This document shows, piece after piece, positions 1-5,497 of a stretch of 5,619 nucleotides of DNA. The position numbers were made by a program, and so were the translations under genes. The notes below the pieces were generated by a model that was not told the origin of the DNA, ran no database searches, and was given only the letters and a program-made list of their open reading frames with translations. How positions within the stretch are numbered: position 1 is the stretch's first letter; every line of letters starts with the position of its first letter. The DNA is from an uncultured Collinsella sp. (GTDB lineage Bacteria; Actinomycetota; Coriobacteriia; Coriobacteriales; Coriobacteriaceae), in contig USFK01000108.1 in assembly GCA_900553935.1 (NCBI GenBank), positions 1 through 5,619 on the forward strand. The letters run 5' to 3'.

Positions 1-647
1 AGGACATTGAGCACGATCCGACCGTGCAGGACGTGACCTACGAGAACAGCCAGGCCCGCGAGCGTACGCAGATTCTGATGGATCTGGCCAACCAGGCCGG
101 CGGTTTTGTCATCGGCACGGGCGATTTGTCGGAGCTGGCGCTCGGCTGGGCTACCTATAACGGCGACCACATGAGCATGTACGCCGTCAATGCGAGCGTG
201 CCCAAGACGCTTGTGCGTCATCTGGTGCGCTATGCGGCTGATGTCTTTGGCGGGCGTATTGCCGAGGTCTTGCTCGACATCCTCGATACGCCGGTGTCCC
301 CTGAGCTTCTGCCGCCCACGGGCGACGGCGAGATTGCGCAGAAGACTGAGGATTTGGTGGGCCCGTACGAGTTGCACGACTACTTCCTCTACAACCTACT
401 GCGTTTTGGCTTTGAGCCGGGCAAGATCTACCGCATGGCGCTCAAGAGCTTCGAGGACGTCTACGACGCCAAGACCGTCCACACGTGGCTGCGTACGTTC
501 TATCGTCGCTTCTTTGCCCAGCAGTTCAAGCGCAGCTGCCTGCCCGATGGTCCCAAGGTGGGCTCGGTGACGCTCAGCCCGCGCGGCGATTGGCGTATGC
601 CGCGTCTGTGGCTCGCGCAGATCGACGCGCTCAATCCAGTTGACTAA
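1..647 (+). CDS. nadE: Glutamine-dependent NAD+ synthetase, C-terminal part (5' end outside window)
   Basis: The reading frame is already open at base 3 and runs to TAA at 645-647, so about 214 C-terminal residues of a protein usually near 640-680 residues are visible. The enzyme amidates nicotinic acid adenine dinucleotide to NAD+ using ATP and ammonia; in this long form an N-terminal nitrilase-like glutaminase domain, not visible here, supplies the ammonia. The visible part is the NAD synthetase domain after its ATP pyrophosphatase P-loop. It shows the ENSQARERTQ segment, then GTGDLSELALG (from base 114) and the YNGDHMSMYAVNASVPKTL stretch, which are hallmarks of the family. Near the end are FKRSCLPDGPKVG and LSPRGDWRMP, the tail typical of the Mycobacterium-type glutamine-dependent enzyme, as I remember it. 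A GTG at 24 is in frame but is internal, not the start. Family assignment is firm; glutamine dependence is inferred from the tail type. Confidence 0.95.
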   Translation, partial: DIEHDPTVQDVTYENSQARERTQILMDLANQAGGFVIGTGDLSELALGWATYNGDHMSMYAVNASVPKTLVRHLVRYAADVFGGRIAEVLLDILDTPVSPELLPPTGDGEIAQKTEDLVGPYELHDYFLYNLLRFGFEPGKIYRMALKSFEDVYDAKTVHTWLRTFYRRFFAQQFKRSCLPDGPKVGSVTLSPRGDWRMPRLWLAQIDALNPVD

Positions 648-672
648 GGTTGGCTAAATTGAACCAATACGG

Positions 673-701
673 GGGTTGCAAGCGTTACACTTTTGCAATC
701 T
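673..701 (+). repeat. Paired TTGCAA palindromes, possible operator or leader stem-loop
   Basis: The self-complementary hexamer TTGCAA occurs at 676-681 and again at 693-698, 17 bases apart. As RNA the two copies can pair, and the stem extends outward through G675-U699 (wobble), G674-C700 and G673-U701 (wobble), giving about 9 pairs around an 11-base loop. It could be a DNA operator half-site pair, a leader stem-loop, or chance. Confidence 0.3.
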
Positions 702-704
702 GAT
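676..704 (+). promoter_or_regulatory. Candidate promoter of the aminotransferase gene
   Basis: TTGCAA at 676-681 could serve as a -35 box (4 of 6 to TTGACA). TCTGAT at 699-704 could serve as a -10 box (4 of 6 to TATAAT), with a 17-base spacer. An alternative -10 is TACACT at 686-691, for which I see no good -35. Either choice puts the transcription start upstream of the hairpin at 716-741, so that hairpin would lie inside the leader. Both matches are mediocre. Confidence 0.3.
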
Positions 705-715
705 GGCCCGTATCG

Positions 716-746
716 CGCGGCGTTCTTGTCGGAGCGCCGCGTTTTT
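716..746 (+). terminator. Intrinsic terminator or attenuator between nadE and the aminotransferase
   Basis: CGCGGCG at 716-722 pairs perfectly with CGCCGCG at 735-741 around a 12-base loop, and TTTTT follows at 742-746. This has the form of a rho-independent terminator and probably ends the nadE transcript. It lies only 18 bases before the aminotransferase start codon, leaving no room for a promoter between them. Transcription of the next gene must therefore start upstream and pass through it. Confidence 0.65.
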
Positions 747-751
747 ATATC

Positions 752-757
752 GGAAGG
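752..757 (+). promoter_or_regulatory. Ribosome binding site deciding the aminotransferase start
   Basis: GGAAGG lies 7 bases before the ATG at 765. The open frame extends back to a TTG at 693, but that codon has no purine-rich site before it and the extension would run through the terminator hairpin, so 765 is preferred. Confidence 0.75.
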
Positions 758-764
758 TGGCACC

Positions 765-1928
765 ATGCAGGCATCGCAGCGTCTCGACCGCTTTGGCGCG
801 GAGGTCTTCGCCTCGCTCAACAACAAGCTTCTCGCGCTGAAGGCCCAGGGCAAGACCATTTACAACATGAGCGTGGGCACGCCCGACTTTAAGCCGTACG
901 ACCACGTGGTCGAGGCGCTCACGCAAGCAGCCCAAGATCCCGAGATGTGGAAGTATGCCCTGCGCGACCTGCCTGAACTCAAACAAGCCGTGTGCGATTA
1001 CTACGAGCGTCGCTTTGGCGTTTCGGGCATTACACCGTCCATGGTGCAGTCGTGCAACGGCACGCAGGAGGGCGTGGGCCATTTGGGCCTGGCCCTGCTC
1101 GATCCGGGTGACACCATCCTGGTTCCCGATCCGTGCTACCCGGTCTTTGAGGCGGGTGCGAAGATTGCCGATGCCAAGCTCGAGTACTATCCGCTGGTTG
1201 CCGAGCATAATTACCTGCCCTATGTGGCGGGTATCGATCCCGAGGTGGCCGATCGTGCCAAGTATATGATCGTATCGCTGCCCGCCAACCCGGTGGGCTC
1301 GGTGGGCACGCCCGAGGTCTACGAGGAGATCATCGCCTTCGCCCGCGAGCACGACCTGCTCATCGTTCACGACAATGCATACTCCGATATCGTGTTTGAC
1401 GGTGAGCCGGGCGGCAGCTTCTTGCAGTATCCCGGTGCGCTCGAGGTGGGCGTGGAGTTTTTCTCGCTCTCCAAGTCGTTTAACGTCACTGGTGCCCGCA
1501 TCGGCTTTTTGGTCGGCCGCGAGGATGTGGTCTCTGCCTTTGCCAAACTGCGCGGCCAGATCGACTTTGGCATGTTCTTCCCGATCCAGAAGGCTGCTAT
1601 CGCCTGTCTGAACGGTCCGCGCGATGAGGTCGAGGCGCAGCGTCTGAAGTACCAGGAGCGCCGTGATGCCCTGTGCGACGGTCTTGAGAACCTGGGCTGG
1701 GAGCGTCCCAACGCGCATGGCTCCATGTTCGTGTGGGCTAAGCTTCCCGGTGGTCGCACCGATTCCATGGCGTTTTGCGAGGAGCTCATGGAGAAGGCCG
1801 GCGTTGTGGTGACGCCGGGCGCGAGCTTTGGTCCTTCGGGCGAGGGACACGTGCGCATGGCGCTGGTCCTGCCGCCCGATCAGATTGCTTTGGCTGTCGA
1901 GGCCATTCGCGAGGCGGGCCTGTATTAG
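765..1928 (+). CDS. Class I/II pyridoxal-phosphate aminotransferase, DapL/AspC-like
   Basis: The product is 387 residues, normal for fold-type I aminotransferases of the aspartate family, and cytoplasmic (no signal peptide or membrane segment). Visible landmarks are SVGTPDF at 36-42, NGTQEG at 98-103, PANPVG at 173-178 with the PLP-contacting Asn175, HDNAY at 202-206 with Asp203 and Tyr206, SLSKSFNVTGARIGF at 234-248 with the Schiff-base Lys237, and HVRMAL at 362-367 with the carboxylate-binding Arg364. All catalytic positions are intact, so it should transfer amino groups between an amino acid and a 2-oxo acid. The SKSFNVTGARIGF pattern resembles LL-diaminopimelate aminotransferases and related alanine/aspartate enzymes, so a role in lysine and peptidoglycan precursor synthesis is possible, but no lysine-pathway gene is nearby and the substrate cannot be read from the sequence. 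It follows nadE after a terminator and is probably its own unit. Confidence 0.93.
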   Translation: MQASQRLDRFGAEVFASLNNKLLALKAQGKTIYNMSVGTPDFKPYDHVVEALTQAAQDPEMWKYALRDLPELKQAVCDYYERRFGVSGITPSMVQSCNGTQEGVGHLGLALLDPGDTILVPDPCYPVFEAGAKIADAKLEYYPLVAEHNYLPYVAGIDPEVADRAKYMIVSLPANPVGSVGTPEVYEEIIAFAREHDLLIVHDNAYSDIVFDGEPGGSFLQYPGALEVGVEFFSLSKSFNVTGARIGFLVGREDVVSAFAKLRGQIDFGMFFPIQKAAIACLNGPRDEVEAQRLKYQERRDALCDGLENLGWERPNAHGSMFVWAKLPGGRTDSMAFCEELMEKAGVVVTPGASFGPSGEGHVRMALVLPPDQIALAVEAIREAGLY

Positions 1929-2034
1929 AAAGCTATTTCGCCTCGTCAATAGCTCGAAACCGATTTCGTGCAGTTATTTTACGAATTCTGCAAACAATTT
2001 CGGTAAACGGTCGATTTTTGGCTGCGAATAGGAG

Positions 2035-2040
2035 CATAAT
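2035..2040 (+). promoter_or_regulatory. Candidate -10 box for ldh
   Basis: CATAAT matches TATAAT at 5 of 6 positions and lies in the A/T-rich part of the ldh upstream region. The best -35 at an 18-base spacer (TCGATT, 2011-2016) is poor, matching 3 of 6. If used, transcription would start near 2047 and the leader would be about 80 bases and include the 2072-2104 hairpin. Confidence 0.3.
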
Positions 2041-2071
2041 CAAAGTCCCGATTGGATGTATTGGGATTACG

Positions 2072-2104
2072 GCAAGCCGCTCGGGTCGTTCCCGGGCGGC
2101 TTGC
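2072..2104 (+). promoter_or_regulatory. Strong hairpin in the ldh 5' leader
   Basis: GCAAGCCGC (2072-2080) pairs perfectly with GCGGCTTGC (2096-2104). The stem continues inward through T2081-G2095 (wobble) and CGGG/CCCG to a 5-base loop at 2086-2090, for 14 pairs in all. No T-tract follows, so it is not a standard intrinsic terminator. It ends 25 bases before the ldh ATG and 14 bases before the ribosome site. It could stabilise the ldh mRNA or take part in regulation; the structure is clear, the role is inferred. Confidence 0.6.
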
Positions 2105-2118
2105 TTGTGGAGAGAGAT

Positions 2119-2123
2119 GGGAG
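2119..2123 (+). promoter_or_regulatory. Ribosome binding site deciding the ldh start
   Basis: GGGAG lies 6 bases before the ATG at 2130. The open frame extends upstream to a TTG at 2052, but that extension reads through the leader hairpin and is unlike any lactate dehydrogenase N-terminus, whereas the 2130 start places the nucleotide-binding glycine motif at the usual distance. Confidence 0.8.
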
Positions 2124-2129
2124 TTTCTA

Positions 2130-3080
2130 ATGGTTAACGAGAAGAAGGTCGCTATTGTCGGCTGCGGTTTCGTCGGTTCGTCTTCGGCGTTCGCGCTGAT
2201 GCAGAGCGGTCTGTTCTCCGAGATGGTCCTCATCGACGTGGACAAGAACCGCGCCGAGGGTGAGGCTCTGGATATCGCGCACGGCATGACGTTTGCCGAG
2301 CCGATGAAGATCTACGCCGGCGATTATTCCGATGTCGCCGACGCCGCCATGATCGTCGTCACCGCTGGCGCTGCCCAGAAGCCCGGTGAGACCCGCCTGG
2401 ACCTGGTCAACAAGAACGTCAACATCTTTAAGTCCATTATTCCCGAGATTAAGAAGTCTGGCTTCGACGGCATTCTGCTCATCGTCTCCAACCCGGTCGA
2501 TGTTCTAACCTATGCCGCCATCAAGATGTCCGGCCTGCCCGAGGGCCATGTCATCGGCTCCGGTACCGTGCTCGACACCGGCCGTCTGCAGCAGATGCTT
2601 GGTGCCCACGTTGAGGTCGACCCGCGCGATGTCCAGGCCTATGTCATGGGTGAGCACGGCGACTCCGAGTTCGTCGCTTGGTCCAGCGCCCAGGTTGCCG
2701 GCGTTCCGCTGAACACCTTCTGCGAGCTTCACGGTCATCTGGAGCATGAGGCTGCCGAGAAGCGCATCGCCGAGGACGTCAAGAACTCCGCCTACACCAT
2801 CATCGAGAAGAAGCACGCTACCTACTACGGCGTCGCCATGGCCGTTAAGCGCATTTGCACCGCCGTCATGCGTGACGAGCAGACCGTTCTGCCCGTGTCC
2901 TCGCTCATGGTGGGCGAGTATGGCCTGTCCGATCTTGCCATCTCCATGCCGACCGTCGTTGGCCGCGACGGCGTTGTCTGCCGCGTCCCCGTGCCGCTGA
3001 ACGATGACGAGCAGCATGAGCTTACCGCCTCCGCCAAGGCCCTCAAGGACATCATCGACAGCGTCGACTTCTCCTGCTAA
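2130..3080 (+). CDS. ldh: L-lactate dehydrogenase
   Basis: A 316-residue cytoplasmic enzyme of normal family length that reduces pyruvate to L-lactate and regenerates NAD+ from NADH in fermentation. The Rossmann motif GCGFVG is at 11-16, and Asp36 is the usual NAD-selecting acidic residue. The substrate loop AAQKPGETR is at 81-89: Gln83 marks lactate rather than malate dehydrogenase (which has Arg there) and Arg89 is the mobile-loop arginine. NPVD is at 121-124. Asp149, Arg152 and His176 (in GEHGD) match the family's catalytic Asp168, substrate-binding Arg171 and catalytic His195. Aligned without gaps to the Geobacillus stearothermophilus enzyme from memory, the two classical fructose-1,6-bisphosphate contacts Arg173 and His188 are Gln154 and Gln169 here, so activation by that sugar is not expected. 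Codon choice is strongly biased, in keeping with high expression. A terminator follows 34 bases after the stop, so it is probably monocistronic. Confidence 0.96.
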   Translation: MVNEKKVAIVGCGFVGSSSAFALMQSGLFSEMVLIDVDKNRAEGEALDIAHGMTFAEPMKIYAGDYSDVADAAMIVVTAGAAQKPGETRLDLVNKNVNIFKSIIPEIKKSGFDGILLIVSNPVDVLTYAAIKMSGLPEGHVIGSGTVLDTGRLQQMLGAHVEVDPRDVQAYVMGEHGDSEFVAWSSAQVAGVPLNTFCELHGHLEHEAAEKRIAEDVKNSAYTIIEKKHATYYGVAMAVKRICTAVMRDEQTVLPVSSLMVGEYGLSDLAISMPTVVGRDGVVCRVPVPLNDDEQHELTASAKALKDIIDSVDFSC

Positions 3081-3104
3081 ATCCAGCTCTTTTGGGCAAC
3101 AGGC

Positions 3105-3110
3105 TACAAT
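3105..3110 (+). promoter_or_regulatory. -10-like box between ldh and its terminator
   Basis: TACAAT matches TATAAT at 5 of 6 positions. No convincing -35 is seen at 16-18 bases upstream. If active, it would start RNA near 3116-3118, right at the foot of the terminator stem. It is the only promoter-like element I see for the DUF2974 gene, but it could be coincidental. Confidence 0.25.
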
Positions 3111-3114
3111 GAAA

Positions 3115-3147
3115 GGCGTCCGGTCCACACGGTCCGGGCGCCTTTTT
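3115..3147 (+). terminator. Intrinsic terminator after ldh
   Basis: GGCGTCCGGTCC (3115-3126) pairs with GGTCCGGGCGCC (3131-3142), with one G-U wobble and one U-U mismatch, around an ACAC loop, followed by TTTTT at 3143-3147. It is a strong rho-independent terminator placed 34 bases after the ldh stop codon. Confidence 0.88.
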
Positions 3148-3177
3148 GGTGCAAAGTAACCTGACCCCAATGCGCCA
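3146..3177 (+). repeat. REP-like stem-loop repeat, copy 1 (upstream of DUF2974 gene)
   Basis: This 32-base segment matches 4359-4390 at 28 of 32 positions in the same orientation. Its ends, TGGTGCA (3147-3153) and TGCGCCA (3171-3177), can pair as RNA with one G-U wobble around a 17-base middle. Its first bases overlap the ldh terminator T-tract. On the other strand it contains GGGGTCAGGTTAC, close to the GGGGACAGG motif of short palindromic repeats that I associate with REP-type Y1 transposases; that association is from memory. Confidence 0.6.
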
Positions 3178-3194
3178 TAGTTGATGGGAGCGCC

Positions 3195-4355
3195 ATGTCG
3201 GATTCGCCTAATTTTTTGACCTATGCCCAGACGGTGTTTGACCCGTTTGAGGAACGGCCGTTCTGCGCGGTGGATAGCCTGGTCTTTGCGTGGTTGTCCT
3301 ATTTGCGTTTGCCGGGTGATATGGCGGAGCTGACGAACTGGCAGGGCCTAGACGTACGCGAGCTGCTTCGTGCCGAGTGCTACCGGGACATGATTGGCGA
3401 CCTGTGGGATCCAGAGGGGAGCAGGGCCTTGTTGGAGGCCGTGGCGGCAAGCCCTCGCTACCGTGGCGTACGCGTTTGCGGCTATCGTGCCGTGAGCGAT
3501 GTGGTGGCGACAGAGCAGTTTGCAGCCATGGCGTTCCGGTTTCCGGCGGGGTTTAGTTATCTTTCCTTTCGGGGGACCGACAGTACGATTGTGGGCTGGA
3601 AAGAGGACTTTAACATGGCATTCCGGTGTCCTGTGCCGGCCCAGGAATCCGCGGCGCGTTATGTGGACGAGGCTGCGGATGCGATTGACGGGCCGCTTTT
3701 GTGCGGAGGTCATTCCAAGGGTGGAAACCTTGCGGTGTACGGTGCGGCGATGTGCTCCGACGTCGCCCGTGAGCGAATCGAACGGGTGTATTCCCATGAT
3801 GGTCCGGGCTTCGTCGAGGAGTTTCTGAACGGCAACGCCTTTGCCGATCTTTCCGGTCGAATCGACAAGACGCTACCTCGGTCGTCGATCTTTGGCATGA
3901 TGTTCGAGACACAGGAGGACTATGCCATCGTTGAGAGCACCGAGTTCAGCCTGCTGCAGCACAATCCCTTTAGCTGGGTGGTTGATGGTCGCGACTTCGT
4001 GTACTGTGAGCGCCTGTCCGCCGGTGCTCGATACGTTGATGGCTCCATTCGCGAGATGCTGCTTGCAGTGTCGCCTAACGAGCGCGAGCGTTTTGTAGAT
4101 GCATTGTTCTCCGTGTTTGAGGCTGCGGGTGCTGAGCGGTTTGCGGATATCGTTGGAAATCTGCGCGAGAGCCTGCCCGTGATGCTCCAGGCTGCGCAAG
4201 GCTTTGACAAGGATACGCGACGTTTTGTCTCGCAGACCATCGTGGCAATCCTTAAATGCGCGCTGCTGCCCAAACGACCCCAGATCGACATGTCCGCTGC
4301 CGGTAAGAGTCTGGCAGAACAGCTCGAGGCTTGGCAGTCCGAGCTCCTGCGCTAG
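3195..4355 (+). CDS. DUF2974 (Mbeg1-like) alpha/beta-hydrolase-fold protein
   Basis: A 386-residue protein with no signal peptide or clear membrane segment. The N-terminus (NFLTYAQTVFDPFEERPF, then DSLVFAWLSYL) and the core match the DUF2974 family as I know it. FRGTD lies at 125-129, as in lipase-like proteins, and the nucleophile elbow GHSKGGNLAVYGA is at 172-184, with Ser174 the likely nucleophile. HDGPGF follows at 201-206, and NPFSWVVDGRDFVY at 257-270 completes the conserved region; the acid and histidine of a triad cannot be fixed with certainty. About 100 C-terminal residues are helical-looking and less conserved. Serine hydrolase (esterase or lipase-like) activity is inferred; the substrate is unknown. 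GGGAG at 3186-3190 precedes the ATG by only 4 bases. Codon bias is weaker than in ldh (more GGG, CGG and CGA codons), suggesting lower expression or different history. Two copies of a stem-loop repeat flank the gene closely. Confidence 0.9.
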   Translation: MSDSPNFLTYAQTVFDPFEERPFCAVDSLVFAWLSYLRLPGDMAELTNWQGLDVRELLRAECYRDMIGDLWDPEGSRALLEAVAASPRYRGVRVCGYRAVSDVVATEQFAAMAFRFPAGFSYLSFRGTDSTIVGWKEDFNMAFRCPVPAQESAARYVDEAADAIDGPLLCGGHSKGGNLAVYGAAMCSDVARERIERVYSHDGPGFVEEFLNGNAFADLSGRIDKTLPRSSIFGMMFETQEDYAIVESTEFSLLQHNPFSWVVDGRDFVYCERLSAGARYVDGSIREMLLAVSPNERERFVDALFSVFEAAGAERFADIVGNLRESLPVMLQAAQGFDKDTRRFVSQTIVAILKCALLPKRPQIDMSAAGKSLAEQLEAWQSELLR

Positions 4356-4357
4356 CC

Positions 4358-4392
4358 ATTGGTGCAAAGCAACCTGTCCCCGATGCACCAAT
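4358..4392 (+). repeat. REP-like stem-loop repeat, copy 2 (downstream of DUF2974 gene)
   Basis: ATTGGTGCA (4358-4366) and TGCACCAAT (4384-4392) form a perfect 9-bp inverted repeat around a 17-base middle. The core is 28 of 32 identical to 3146-3177, in the same orientation. It starts 2 bases after the DUF2974 stop codon. The other strand carries GGGGACAGGTTGC. No T-tract follows, so it is not a normal terminator, though the stem could still shield a 3' end. Confidence 0.7.
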
Positions 4393-4414
4393 CTTCGATG
4401 CGCCTGGGGCGGGC

Positions 4415-4428
4415 TTGACCGCTATACT
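4415..4428 (+). promoter_or_regulatory. Candidate promoter of the NA37 gene
   Basis: TATACT at 4423-4428 matches TATAAT at 5 of 6 positions and would start RNA near 4435, giving a leader of about 30 bases. TTGACC (5 of 6 to a -35) lies directly before it at 4415-4420, too close to act as its -35; paired with a weaker TCAATT at 4438-4443 it would form a second option. A promoter is expected here because copy 2 of the repeat separates this gene from the previous one. Confidence 0.45.
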
Positions 4429-4450
4429 GATTCGTGCTCAATTCGATCTA

Positions 4451-4457
4451 GAACGGA
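4451..4457 (+). promoter_or_regulatory. Ribosome binding site deciding the NA37 start
   Basis: GAACGGA ends directly before an ATG at 4458 and 9 bases before a second in-frame ATG at 4467. Only the second has workable spacing, and MKINHAILHILD is the expected family N-terminus, so 4467 is chosen over 4458 (which would add MPY). Confidence 0.55.
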
Positions 4458-4466
4458 ATGCCGTAT

Positions 4467-5471
4467 ATGAAAATCAATCACGCGATTCTGCATATCCTGG
4501 ACTTTGACTCTGCCGTCAACGTTATGAGCCAGCGCGAGCTCGATATCGAGAGTCGTACCGTGCGCAACTTCGTGACCACGCATCTGCGCCGCGCACGTAC
4601 CTCGGCCGACAATAAACGCGCCACGTTTGCCGAGAACTCTGCGTTTGGCGGCGAGCTCAAGGGTTATTTCTTTGGCGAGCGCGAGTTCGTGGACCTGTCG
4701 CAGCAGATTGCGGAGTTTATCTCCTCCGAGCTCACCAAAGCCGAGAAAGCCGAGTCCACCGACGTGCTCGTGGCCGATTTTGACGACGATGAGGATGCCC
4801 GCTGGTTTGCCGTGATGCTGCTGGGCTCCAAGCAGGCTTTTATGCACGAAGTGGGCCGCGAGGAGGGGGAGGTGCGCAACGACATCGCGCGCCACTACGC
4901 CATTCTGCCGAACCCCTCGCAAAAGGTGCCGAGCTATGCCATCGTACGCGCGAGTACCATGGAGATCGGCTACGTGGACAAGAAGCGCAAGATTGCCGGC
5001 GAGGACCGTATGCTTATCCCCGATGGCCTGCTGCAGTGCGACACGGGCGTATCGGGCAAGGAAGTCATCGACACCGTGACGCGCGTGGTCGAGGAAGTCG
5101 CCGAGGAGCACGGCGCCAACACGGCCGTGGCGCTCGCCAAGGTTAAGGCCGCTGTGGCCGAGAAGGTCGAGGATGACGAGGAGCTGCCGCCCTGGGATAT
5201 CGTCGATGAGGTCTTTGAGGACGAACCGGTTATCAAGGAGAGCGTGCGCGCGGCACTGACTGAGGAGAAGGTGCCTGAGCGTGTGCCCGTGGAGCGCAAG
5301 CAGGTCGAACGCGCGGCCGTGCGCAACCACAAGATTCGTACCGATACGGGCATCGAGATCAGCTTTCCGGCCGAGATGGGCTCGAACTCCGAGTACATCG
5401 AGTTTGTCAACGAACCCAACGGCCTCATCTCCATCGAGCTCAAGAATATCGGCAGCATCGAGAATCGATAA
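4467..5471 (+). CDS. 37-kDa nucleoid-associated protein (NA37/YejK-type)
   Basis: A 334-residue protein matching the NA37 family (Pfam PF04245), whose founder YejK/NdpA of Escherichia coli is found on the nucleoid. Recognisable parts are the N-terminal MKINHAILHILDFD, an N-terminal helical region with LRRARTSADNKRA near 40-52, VADFDDDEDARWFAVMLLGSKQAF at 102-125, and IVRASTMEIGYVDKKRKIAGEDRMLIPDGLL at 159-189. A helical acidic segment (VEDDEELPPWDIVDEVFEDEP, 234-254) follows, then a C-terminal domain ending in GLISIELKNIGSI at 319-331. It is cytoplasmic with no signal peptide or membrane segment. DNA association is expected from the family; the molecular role is poorly defined and cannot be refined here. 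It stands alone, between a repeat element and its own terminator, with probable promoter at 4415-4428. Family membership is confident, function in this organism is not. Confidence 0.88.
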   Translation: MKINHAILHILDFDSAVNVMSQRELDIESRTVRNFVTTHLRRARTSADNKRATFAENSAFGGELKGYFFGEREFVDLSQQIAEFISSELTKAEKAESTDVLVADFDDDEDARWFAVMLLGSKQAFMHEVGREEGEVRNDIARHYAILPNPSQKVPSYAIVRASTMEIGYVDKKRKIAGEDRMLIPDGLLQCDTGVSGKEVIDTVTRVVEEVAEEHGANTAVALAKVKAAVAEKVEDDEELPPWDIVDEVFEDEPVIKESVRAALTEEKVPERVPVERKQVERAAVRNHKIRTDTGIEISFPAEMGSNSEYIEFVNEPNGLISIELKNIGSIENR

Positions 5472-5497
5472 ACTGCGCTTGGACGCTGCAAAAAAAC

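Larger units (their letters stand above)
1929..2129. other. Intergenic region between the aminotransferase and ldh
   Basis: This 201-base stretch is more A/T-rich than its neighbours up to about 2070. It holds two weak inverted repeats (AGCTATT 1931-1937 with AATAGCT 1948-1954; CGAAA 1955-1959 with TTTCG 1964-1968). Neither is followed by a T-tract, so I see no clear terminator for the aminotransferase. CATAAT at 2035-2040 is a possible -10 box. The strong hairpin at 2072-2104 is listed separately. I found no small gene with a credible ribosome site. Confidence 0.6.

Noticed and set aside
703..840. Possible leader peptide of about 45 codons (MARIARRSCRS...) before the aminotransferase
   Set aside because: The ATG at 703 has no ribosome site, the frame runs deep into the aminotransferase gene out of frame, and the Arg-rich translation fits random G+C-rich sequence.
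654..1949. Long minus-strand open frame of 431 codons opposite the aminotransferase gene
   Set aside because: It mirrors a confident PLP aminotransferase. Its translation shows no domain I recognise and is rich in Arg, His and Leu, as expected of the antisense of biased G/C-ending codons.
1931..1968. Two short inverted repeats after the aminotransferase as a terminator
   Set aside because: The stems are 7 and 5 bp, A/T-containing, and not followed by a T-tract, so a terminator call is not supported.
1929..2071. Search for a redox-sensor Rex operator (TTGTGA...TCACAA type) upstream of ldh
   Set aside because: No recognisable match; the A/T-rich inverted repeats present do not resemble that consensus.
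2505..3170. Minus-strand open frame of 221 codons opposite ldh
   Set aside because: It covers the ldh coding region and terminator; its Gly/Val/Asp/Leu-rich translation is a codon-bias shadow.
3195..4355. DUF2974 gene plus flanking repeats as a complete insertion sequence
   Set aside because: There is no transposase and no visible target-site duplication; only a passive cassette moved in trans remains possible.
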